Part shown: piece by piece, positions 6,387-13,053 of the stretch
Layout of the letters: each line of letters starts with the position of its first letter
Numbering within the stretch: position 1 is the stretch's first letter
Assembly (NCBI GenBank): GCA_034430555.1
Contig: DAOUEM010000092.1
Span: 1 to 13,053 of the forward strand
Reading direction: 5' to 3'
DNA length: 13,053 nt
DNA from: DAOTXK01 sp034430555
GTDB lineage: Bacteria > Chloroflexota > Anaerolineae > Aggregatilineales > Ch27
Program-made: the position numbers and the translations under genes
Notes under the pieces: generated by a model
Seen by the model: only the letters and a program-made list of their open reading frames with translations
Database searches by the model: none
Told to the model about the DNA's origin: nothing

Positions 6387-8270
6387 TTACGGCGTGTTTT
6401 CCTCACCGGTCTCCGGCTCGGCCGGCGGCAGCCCATAGACGTCATCGCGCAGCCAGACGATCACGCGCTCTTCCACCTGGGCGGGCCGCTGCGCTTGCCG
6501 GAACATCAGCCAGACCGGCAGGTCTGCCCATCGCAAGTCCTGCAAATCCCAGGTCCGCGTCACGATAAAGTCCTGGCCGACATAACGCGCCCCTAACAGC
6601 TCCGGCTGGAACGATTCGGGGGCGATGATGGCCGGCGCAGTCGTCCGGCTCCCCACGGACGGCACGTATACCAAGTCGGCATAGTCGCGGAGCTGCCAGG
6701 CCACCGCGCCGTCATCCGGCACCTGGGCAATAAAAGCCAGGCGGTTCGGCGTGCCGGTATCGCGCAGCGACGCGTCGATCACCGTCTCCCGCAGCAGGCC
6801 AAGATGGCCGTTGACGGGAGAAACATGCCACAACTCCCGCGGATCGTCAACCTGATCGGCCGCCACCCGCCAGGCACTGGAAACGCTGTACACGCCCAGG
6901 AACAGCGCCACGCCCAGCATGAGTCCGTTGAGCGCCGCCCGCGCGCCCCACAGGCTGCCCCCCAGGAAAAACAGGATCACCAGCAGCAGCAGCGACATCC
7001 CGGCCAGCAGCGCCCGCAGGGGATCGACCTGGGCGGGGAGGGCCTCGGTCATCGCGGCCAGGCTGCGCGCCACCCACAGGAAATTCACGGCAGCGATCGC
7101 CAGCAGCGCGGCCACCCCGAACGCCAGCGCCGCCACCGCCCAGTCCGGCACATCCCAATAGGCGTCGCGCACCGGCTCCAGCAGGCGGGTGACCACATCG
7201 GCGGCCAGCACGGCCAGCGGGATGACCAGCCAGAGCGCATGATCCGGCCTGGCGCCGGCGTACAACACCGAAGCCAGTAAGCCGGCCGCCACCCAACCGG
7301 TGAGAAAACGCCCCTTGAATCGATTCTCGCGCAGGGCATAGTTCATGCCAATAGCGCCCAGGACCCATAACACCGGCTCGTACAACAGGGTCGCAAGCAG
7401 CGGAAAGGCAAAGGGATAACCTGCCGGTCGTTGGAACAGGCCTTCCAGGCCGCGTCCCACCAGCTCGCCGACCTGGGCCAGCCCACGCGGATACAGCAAA
7501 AACCCGGTCGCCAGCAGCCACACCACGACGCCGGCGCTCATCAGCGCATCACGCCAGGGCCACGCCGCCAGGGCAGCCGACAGCCGCGGTCCGGGTAAAT
7601 CCGCCGGGGCGTCATCACCGCTCAGTTGCACGGTTACCAGCCAGGCGCCGCCCAGAATTAACAGCAGGACAAAACCCGCCGGGTCGGCCAACAGCAGCAC
7701 ACCGGCAGCGGCCACCGTCGCCCCGATAGCGTAAGCCCCGGTCCTCGTTTGCACAAATCGCCATACCAACCACACCCCCACCACGGCCAGCACGGTAGAC
7801 CAGACGGCAGGACTCATCGAGCGAGACGTGGTCAGGGCTGCCGGGGAAAACAGCAGCAAGCCCGCCGTTATCAGCGCCGTCAACCGGCCAAGCTCACGCC
7901 GCCATAAGACTGGCAGCAGCACCAGGGCCGCGCCTCCCAGGGCCGTCACCAGGCGCGCCGTCAGTTCAGAGGCGCCAAAAAACATCATGACCAGGCTGTT
8001 GCCAACAAACATCAAGGGACTGACGGACAGGGGAGCTGCGCCGGGCACATCGGGCCGCACCAGGTGCCACGCCGCCAGGGCCTCGTGCGCTTCGGCATTA
8101 CTGAGGGCGGGCAGGTCCAGGTTGGCCAGGCGGAGCACCAGCGCCAACACCGCCAGCGCGATATAAATGACGGCCTCAACCGAAATGGTTACCTGCGCCG
8201 GCGTCCTCGCCTGCACCGGGGTTCCATCGCCGTTCACTGCCGCGTCCGCGTGATTTAGAGCATCGGTCAT
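6387..8270 (-). CDS. Divergent Agl23-like GT-C membrane protein lacking the DE and HGP signatures
   Basis: A 627-residue polytopic protein with an N-terminal hydrophilic stretch (about 1-30), roughly 12 helices and a soluble C-terminal part from about residue 470. The first half aligns by eye with TIGR03663/PMT-like proteins: a helix ending LRLANLDLPAL, an outer loop, then ASELTARLVTALGGAALVLL and the LWRRELGRLTAL segment, parallel to FTSRLYPAI and LFRRWLGRTGAL in the giant protein. Where that protein has HDES and HGP, this one has NAEA (58-61) and VSP (83-85), so the usual catalytic aspartate appears to be missing. The end (ERVIVWLRDDV) resembles RMHFYVRKDV of the giant protein. ATG at 8270 is chosen because GGGG lies 9 nt upstream; a GTG five codons earlier is the alternative. 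It starts 21 nt after the preceding stop, so it is in the same operon. Confidence 0.8.
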   Translation of the reverse strand: MTDALNHADAAVNGDGTPVQARTPAQVTISVEAVIYIALAVLALVLRLANLDLPALSNAEAHEALAAWHLVRPDVPGAAPLSVSPLMFVGNSLVMMFFGASELTARLVTALGGAALVLLPVLWRRELGRLTALITAGLLLFSPAALTTSRSMSPAVWSTVLAVVGVWLVWRFVQTRTGAYAIGATVAAAGVLLLADPAGFVLLLILGGAWLVTVQLSGDDAPADLPGPRLSAALAAWPWRDALMSAGVVVWLLATGFLLYPRGLAQVGELVGRGLEGLFQRPAGYPFAFPLLATLLYEPVLWVLGAIGMNYALRENRFKGRFLTGWVAAGLLASVLYAGARPDHALWLVIPLAVLAADVVTRLLEPVRDAYWDVPDWAVAALAFGVAALLAIAAVNFLWVARSLAAMTEALPAQVDPLRALLAGMSLLLLVILFFLGGSLWGARAALNGLMLGVALFLGVYSVSSAWRVAADQVDDPRELWHVSPVNGHLGLLRETVIDASLRDTGTPNRLAFIAQVPDDGAVAWQLRDYADLVYVPSVGSRTTAPAIIAPESFQPELLGARYVGQDFIVTRTWDLQDLRWADLPVWLMFRQAQRPAQVEERVIVWLRDDVYGLPPAEPETGEENTP

Positions 8271-8291
8271 CGGTTGTTTCCCCACTTCACA

Positions 8292-10802
8292 CTAACTATC
8301 GACCCGGTAGGCCACGACATCACCGCTCCGGCAGACCGGGGTGAGCACCTCGGCGAACTTGCTGATGCCGAACGAGTCATAGGTGGTCAGCTCCGCCGAT
8401 CCGACATAGATGTAGTCGATGCCGTACTGGTCGACGATGGGTTTCACAGCGGCCCAGTTCGGATCGTTGTAAATGCGCGCCACGTCCTGCGCGCGTGTTC
8501 CTGCCGTCTGAAGGTATGTCGCCCCCCGCCACTGAGACTGGTGTCCCTCCCAGTTGATTACCGTCGGGAGGCCGGTCAGCGCGGCGACACGGCCGCCCTC
8601 TTCCGGTCGATACGGCGGCCCGACGGCCTCCACGATCACCGCGTCGTCGCCTGTCACCAGCGCATTCAGGCACTGGATCACGGCGTAATCGTCATGGCGC
8701 ATGCCGGTGGTGGAGAGCGCACCGTCCAGGGTGAGCGCCGACGCGGTCCCGGCGTTGCGCCCCGATTCCACGAAGGCACGCGTATAAAAGGCCAGGGCCG
8801 GGTAAGCCAGGCCGGCGATCACGACGATCACCAGCACCCCGGCGAAGACGGCCCGCACCAGGCCGGACGGCTGCAGCGACCAGTCGACATCCGCCAGAAT
8901 GGTGTAGGCCGCGTAAGCGCTGGCAATCGCCCATACCACCCAGGCCTGGTAGTACAGCTTAAAGACAGTGTTCATGCGCACCATGAAGTTGTCGCGCAGG
9001 TAGAGGAAATCCGGCGCGATCGCCAGCAACGCGCCCAGGCCGACCAGCAGCAGCGCGAAACCGGTCGAGGCCGGATAGGACGGCTCGTCATCTTTATCGA
9101 CCGGGATGCTGAACAGCCGGGCGACAACCACCATGATCATGCTGCCGGTGAGCAGCATCAACGGCAGGCCGGCCAGCCGCGTACGGATAACCGGGTCTAT
9201 TTGCGCCAGCAGGCCGCCGGCTTCCTCAAGCACCTGGTACACCGCCTGACGGACGCCGGGGCTTAACCAGGCGATGACGCCCAGGGCGACCATGGCCAGA
9301 ACCATGATCAGCAGCGCGAAGCCCGTGACGGAGAAGGCCATCCCCCAATTCATTTCCCCCTGGCCGCGCCACCACTCCACGGCAAGGAAAAACAACAGGA
9401 TCAGGAGGAACGGCCCGAACATGATAAAAAACTGCTGAAGCCCCGTCGGGAAGATCACATTGGGCAGCACGCCGCCTAACTGCGAACGGAAGCTGATCAG
9501 AAAGGGCGCATACAAAACCAGTGCCAGCACCAGCAGCCCCCCGCCCAACCGCAGCATCGCGATCCAGTCGTCGCGCGATAAACGGCCGTTCTCGTTGCGC
9601 AGCAGCCGCCGCACCGCATCCGCCCCGACCAGCAGCGCCAGGTAGATCGGCCCGTCCCAGGTATTGAGGAACACCAGCGCGCCCAGGCAGATGCCATACA
9701 GGACGATCTGGTCGCGCTCCGGGGCATGATCAAATAACAGAACGTGCAGCGCCAGGCCAACCGCCAGCACGGCAAAAGGCAGGGCCAGGACGTGGGGATG
9801 CATATCGCCCAATACGAAGCTGAACGCCGGGAATTCATCGATAGGGCTGGCGCCAATCGGCGTGCCGCCGAGGTCGCGATCGCGAATCACACGCGCTGCC
9901 CGGAACCACCACCACCCTTCCCAGCGATCCAGGCTGGTCGGTGCGGGCGTGAGTCGCGGCACGTCGCGCTGGTCCTGGTCCCAGAAACTGAGATACCCCG
10001 CCGAAGCTGTGCGCGTCTCATATGGAATCTCGATCAACGCCGCCTGGAAATTGCCGAGCACGACCACGAAGATCACCGCCAGCAGCGCAACCGTCACCGC
10101 CGCCCGGCGCGAGGTCAATTCGCCGATCTTTTTGCGGCGGTGGGCGCTGGCCCGTGACCGCACCAGGCTATAGGTCACGCCGAATGTTCCCACGCCGGCC
10201 AGGGCAAACAACAGCGCCAGCATCAGGCTGAAGGCGGCGCCGTTGGTCACGCCGCTCAAATTGCCCAGCGCGGCCGCCATCAGATACCCGAAGTAGTAGT
10301 AGCTGATGGCAAAGCCGCTCATCCAGGGATCGTTGGGGGGGAAGGTCTCACTGCGCCGAATCGCGCTTAAAAAGGCAATATCCATACCTTTTTCCGTGCT
10401 GCGGGTATCCGGGAAGTGGGCACGGTAAAGCACCATAATCAGGAACAGCGCCAGGAACAAGACCTCGACCAGCAGGATGTACTTCCAGTGGTCGCGCATC
10501 CACTGGCGCATCGATTCGTGCCCACGCATTTGCAGCACCAGCCCCACCGCCAGCACGGCCATTCCCGCCAGGATGATGCTGCCGTTGCTGTTGGTCAGCA
10601 GGCCCAGGCTGGTGGCCAGCCAGAAGAGAAAGGCGGTCAGCAGCAGGCCGATCGTACGGGTCAGCGCATACCCTTTATCGCGCAGGCCGCGCAGCAGCCG
10701 GAAGGTCAGCGGCCACGCCGCCAGGCCCGCCAGCGTGACCAGCAGCCACCAGCTCAGCACCGCGCCGCCTTCCCGCCCTACCCAGTTCACGAGATCGGAC
10801 AT
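8292..10802 (-). CDS. DUF2298 / Chlor_Arch_YYY (TIGR03662) membrane protein, paralogue 2
   Basis: An 836-residue strongly hydrophobic protein, within the usual 700-900 residues for single-copy members. Signatures are KGMDIAFLSAIRRS (138-151), FPPNDPWMSG (154-163), YYYFG (168-172), EFPAFSFVLGDMHPH (323-337), NTWDGPIY (380-387) and RMNTVFKLYYQAW (609-621). A soluble C-terminal part (about 690-836) contains GGRVAALTGLPTVI and the terminal YIYVGSAELTTYD. I count about 14-16 helices. The family has a GT-C-like look (outer-loop acidic residues, a soluble C-terminus) and is linked by genome co-occurrence to TIGR03663; its activity is unknown to me. The longest frame starts at 10922, overlapping the upstream gene, and gives a 40-residue N-terminus unlike a membrane protein. 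ATG at 10802, with GAGG 11 nt upstream, is the better start. Confidence 0.88.
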   Translation of the reverse strand: MSDLVNWVGREGGAVLSWWLLVTLAGLAAWPLTFRLLRGLRDKGYALTRTIGLLLTAFLFWLATSLGLLTNSNGSIILAGMAVLAVGLVLQMRGHESMRQWMRDHWKYILLVEVLFLALFLIMVLYRAHFPDTRSTEKGMDIAFLSAIRRSETFPPNDPWMSGFAISYYYFGYLMAAALGNLSGVTNGAAFSLMLALLFALAGVGTFGVTYSLVRSRASAHRRKKIGELTSRRAAVTVALLAVIFVVVLGNFQAALIEIPYETRTASAGYLSFWDQDQRDVPRLTPAPTSLDRWEGWWWFRAARVIRDRDLGGTPIGASPIDEFPAFSFVLGDMHPHVLALPFAVLAVGLALHVLLFDHAPERDQIVLYGICLGALVFLNTWDGPIYLALLVGADAVRRLLRNENGRLSRDDWIAMLRLGGGLLVLALVLYAPFLISFRSQLGGVLPNVIFPTGLQQFFIMFGPFLLILLFFLAVEWWRGQGEMNWGMAFSVTGFALLIMVLAMVALGVIAWLSPGVRQAVYQVLEEAGGLLAQIDPVIRTRLAGLPLMLLTGSMIMVVVARLFSIPVDKDDEPSYPASTGFALLLVGLGALLAIAPDFLYLRDNFMVRMNTVFKLYYQAWVVWAIASAYAAYTILADVDWSLQPSGLVRAVFAGVLVIVVIAGLAYPALAFYTRAFVESGRNAGTASALTLDGALSTTGMRHDDYAVIQCLNALVTGDDAVIVEAVGPPYRPEEGGRVAALTGLPTVINWEGHQSQWRGATYLQTAGTRAQDVARIYNDPNWAAVKPIVDQYGIDYIYVGSAELTTYDSFGISKFAEVLTPVCRSGDVVAYRVDS

Positions 10803-10834
10803 ATAATCTTCAACCTCATATTTCAGAAAATCAC

Positions 10835-10854
10835 CGCACGAGCAGGGTCGTGCG
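10835..10854 (-). terminator. Intergenic hairpin between the two DUF2298 genes (weak terminator or attenuator)
   Basis: On the minus strand CGCACGA (10854-10848) pairs perfectly with TCGTGCG (10841-10835) around a 6-nt loop CCCTGC. The sequence after it reads GTGATTTTCTG, so there is only a short T run, four bases beyond the stem. It lies in the 88-nt gap between the two paralogues, 36 nt after the upstream stop. It may act as a partial terminator or as an RNA-stability element that sets different levels of the two proteins. A full terminator is unlikely with so short a T run. Confidence 0.35.
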
Positions 10855-10890
10855 CCGATCCAGGCCGTGACGGACGGAAAAACCCAACAA

Positions 10891-13053
10891 CTAATGTAGA
10901 GTCGCATCCTTGCGCACGGCATACACCCGCGTATCGCCCTGCTCGTAAGCGATATCCAGCAGCCCCAGGTCGACCATCCGCTGGAATTTGGTCAGCCCTT
11001 CGTGGGTATGATAGGCGCGCTCCAGCTGGCCGACGACGATGTACGACACGTCGAACTCCTGCAAGAGCCGCCACGCCACCTCGATATCGGAGGTGTTGTA
11101 CAACGTCGTCACGTTTTGCACCCGGTGATCGACCAGGCGGGCCAGCGGGTCCAGGGTGCGCTGCTGCCGCTGGTGATGATCGTACCCCACCAGCGTCGGC
11201 AGACCAGTGAACATCGACACCCGCGATCCCCAGCGGTAAGGCGGCAGGGTGGTCTCCAGGATCACGGGCGATCCCTGGACGTTGTCTTGCAGCCAGCGGA
11301 TCATGTCGTAGTCCTCAGAGAGGTCGAACCACTCGCCATTCTCGCCATGCTGGGCATAGGCCAGGAAAATCATGCCATCCAGCGTATGCGGCGCGTCGGG
11401 CGCCATCCGGTCGATAAACTTCGCCTGCGTCGCCAGCAGCGGGTACATGGCCGCGATGGTCAGCAGCACGGTCGCGATCGTCATCCAGGTATTGCGCAGC
11501 CAGTCCTGCCAGCGCTCGCTGGCCCGCAGCAGCCAGGCAAAGGCCGCGCCGCCCACTACGCTCAGCATGATCCACACCTGCATGTAGAACTTAAAAACGG
11601 TGTTTTGCCGCCCGATGTCCCCCGCCCACACAATCAGGTCTACGAAGAAGGTCAGGAAGATGGTCAGCACCACCGTCGCCCAGATCATACGCATCTCGCG
11701 GCTCTGGCCAGGGCGGAAGAACAACAGCGCCGCCCAGGCAGCGGTCGGCAGCGCAATCGCCGCGATCAGCGAGATGCCCAGCGTCAGGGCCAGGATGATG
11801 CCGCCCAGCCAGGCCAGGCCGATCAGAATCATCGATATCAGCGGGCCACGGCCGATCAACTGCCGGACACGAATCGATCCCAGGTAGCGGGCGGTATCCC
11901 ACAGTAACAGCGAGATAATCAGGAAGAGAAATACGCCGTTGAGGTCCAGGTACGCCCACAGCGGCGTGCGCTGCCCCTGCCAGAACTGAGGAACGGCGTC
12001 AGCCGTGGCGTACCAATAGGTGTACGGCGCGAGGAAGATCGTCCCCAGCACCACAAAAGCGATGATCGTGCCCAGCCAACCGAGCAGCGCCGCCTTGTTC
12101 AGCCGCATCTGGCGCAAGGAGTGCCAGCCCAGGTACAGCGCCCCCCCCCCAAACAAGCCCACCAGCCGCCAGCCCGACCCCGGCAAAGGAATATCCGCCT
12201 GATCCTGATAGCCGTCATGGCCGGAATCACGCCGTGCGCGGTGCCGAAGATAGCCGGCAAAAGTTAACCCGGCCAGTGCCAGCACGAGGTAAGTCACCCA
12301 ATCCGCGAAATTCGTGGCCCGCAGGATGAAGACGGCCAGCGCCCCCAGAGCCAGAGCCAGGAACGCAGCCAGGCGGTCCCGCTGCACACGCCCGGCTATC
12401 AACACCTCGTTGACCAGCCAGCCGATCACCAGCAGCGTCAGGGGCAGCGCAAAGGCATGGGCATGTGGGTCGCCATACAAAAACGTAAAGAAGGGAATCT
12501 CGTTAATCGCGCCGCCCGTATGCACCATGACCCGAGTCGGATTCCAGTACCACTGGTGGGTGGCGATGTTGAGCGGCTGCCCGCTGAACAGATCGCCGAT
12601 ACCGGCAAAGACATCCGTCACCGCCGGTAAAAAGGCGCCACCGCTGCCGCCGCCGGTGACCTGCGTCGCGCCACCGGTCCGGGCCAGGGCATCGATCAGA
12701 ATACGGATGTCATCCAGGTTACCCAGGATCACCGCCAGCAGCATCGCCACCAGCCCGGCCACCCAGGGACTGCCAAGCAGCGCCCCGAGCGAGCCATCTT
12801 TTTGACGGCGGCGCAGGCTGGAGACAATATTAAATGCTGCCGAGAAAGCGCCCATGCCGGTCAAGGCAAACAGCGTCGCCAGGATCAGGTTAAAGCCGAC
12901 CGCCGGCACGAGGCCGAGCAGCTTTACCGGCATGCCAAGCAGCACGAATCCGTAGTAGTAATAGTTGATGAAACCGCCGGCATACCAGGGATTATAGGGC
13001 GGAAAGATCGTGCTGCGCAGAACGGCGTTCATGTAAGCGAAGTCCATCGGCCG
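10891..13053 (-). CDS. DUF2298 / Chlor_Arch_YYY (TIGR03662) membrane protein, paralogue 1 (N-terminus outside window)
   Basis: At least 720 residues are visible and the frame is open to the window edge. The first methionine in the window (13047) is not the real start: it lies inside the conserved PMDFAYMNAVLRS block, which in the paralogue sits about 140 residues from the N-terminus. Numbering from that methionine, signatures are FPPYNPWYAGG (15-25), NYYYYG (28-33), NEIPFFTFLYGDPHAHAFAL (182-201), RQNTVFKFYMQVW (480-492) and WGSRVSMFTGLPTLVGYDHH (606-625). It aligns end to end with the next gene, so the pair arose by tandem duplication or was kept as a pair. Paralogue 1 carries a Gly-rich loop insert (124-138) and a G10 run in its coding strand. 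It is probably an envelope glycan-related membrane enzyme; the function is not established. Confidence 0.88.
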   Translation of the reverse strand, partial: RPMDFAYMNAVLRSTIFPPYNPWYAGGFINYYYYGFVLLGMPVKLLGLVPAVGFNLILATLFALTGMGAFSAAFNIVSSLRRRQKDGSLGALLGSPWVAGLVAMLLAVILGNLDDIRILIDALARTGGATQVTGGGSGGAFLPAVTDVFAGIGDLFSGQPLNIATHQWYWNPTRVMVHTGGAINEIPFFTFLYGDPHAHAFALPLTLLVIGWLVNEVLIAGRVQRDRLAAFLALALGALAVFILRATNFADWVTYLVLALAGLTFAGYLRHRARRDSGHDGYQDQADIPLPGSGWRLVGLFGGGALYLGWHSLRQMRLNKAALLGWLGTIIAFVVLGTIFLAPYTYWYATADAVPQFWQGQRTPLWAYLDLNGVFLFLIISLLLWDTARYLGSIRVRQLIGRGPLISMILIGLAWLGGIILALTLGISLIAAIALPTAAWAALLFFRPGQSREMRMIWATVVLTIFLTFFVDLIVWAGDIGRQNTVFKFYMQVWIMLSVVGGAAFAWLLRASERWQDWLRNTWMTIATVLLTIAAMYPLLATQAKFIDRMAPDAPHTLDGMIFLAYAQHGENGEWFDLSEDYDMIRWLQDNVQGSPVILETTLPPYRWGSRVSMFTGLPTLVGYDHHQRQQRTLDPLARLVDHRVQNVTTLYNTSDIEVAWRLLQEFDVSYIVVGQLERAYHTHEGLTKFQRMVDLGLLDIAYEQGDTRVYAVRKDATLH
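12141..12150 (-). repeat. Ten-base homopolymer (G10 in the coding strand)
   Basis: The plus strand has ten consecutive C at 12141-12150, read as GGGGGGGGGG in the DUF2298 paralogue 1 frame, where it encodes Gly-Gly-Gly plus the first base of Ala (LFGGGALYL). At this length the frame is intact on both sides. Gain or loss of one base would truncate the protein. Either slipped-strand mispairing or a sequencing-length error could affect it. Confidence 0.9.

Noticed and set aside
8274..9266. A 330-codon plus-strand open frame
   Set aside because: Antisense to DUF2298 paralogue 2; the translation is rich in His, Gln and Arg with no family features.
10335..10341. Seven-base G run on the plus strand (C7 in the coding strand) in DUF2298 paralogue 2
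   Set aside because: It encodes the conserved Phe-Pro-Pro of the FPPNDPW motif, so the protein motif explains it without invoking a switch.
10803..10922. A 40-residue N-terminal extension of DUF2298 paralogue 2
   Set aside because: It overlaps the end of the upstream gene and reads as non-membrane, Cys/Arg-rich sequence, while the ATG at 10802 has a ribosome binding site and begins a normal N-terminus.
1..13053. CRISPR arrays, tRNA or rRNA genes, insertion sequences, attachment sites
   Set aside because: No regularly spaced direct repeats, cloverleaf-like sequence, transposase frame or terminal inverted repeats were seen. The sequence is almost fully occupied by the listed genes.

Overview
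The window is GC-rich bacterial DNA, most likely from a member of the Chloroflexota (Anaerolineae-like; probably a metagenome or uncultured lineage). The main clue is adjacent members of two sporadic membrane families, the YYYxG-motif/DUF2298 family (TIGR03662, Chlor_Arch_YYY) and the TIGR03663 (Agl23-like) family. As I recall, these co-occur mainly in Chloroflexota and some archaea. The ECF sigma factor, the zinc-finger anti-sigma factor and the Shine-Dalgarno sites make it bacterial. The assignment rests on family distribution, not on a marker gene.

Layout: seven genes lie on the minus strand and are read from high to low coordinates. They are a 5'-truncated DUF2298 protein (13053-10891), a second DUF2298 paralogue (10802-8292), a degenerate Agl23-like GT-C membrane protein (8270-6387), an ECF sigma factor (6369-5761), a zinc-finger anti-sigma factor (5623-5096), a giant Agl23-like GT-C protein fused to a six-bladed NHL propeller (5042-873), and, after a likely terminator (about 799-846), a small bPH2-domain membrane protein (693-85). 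The last 25 codons of an unidentified plus-strand gene occupy positions 1-80 and converge tail-to-tail on the bPH2 gene. No stretch longer than 300 bases lacks a gene. The longest gaps are 694-872 (terminator plus a putative promoter/operator) and 5624-5760 (between sigma and anti-sigma).

How it may work together (inference): the first six genes have gaps of 17-137 nt and look like one transcription unit. It encodes a set of polytopic GT-C-type proteins, presumably moving lipid-linked sugars or polymers onto the cell surface, with its own membrane-anchored sigma/anti-sigma switch in the middle. The most unusual protein is the 1389-residue one. It carries a thrombospondin type-3-like calcium-binding insert between membrane helices, an acidic cytosolic insert, a C-terminal NHL propeller, and a Thr/Glu tetrapeptide-repeat tail. 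No substrate can be assigned from sequence alone.

Start sites were reassessed. The giant protein starts at TTG. The second DUF2298 gene, the degenerate GT-C gene and the sigma gene are each called at an internal ATG with a better ribosome binding site than the longest open frame offers.
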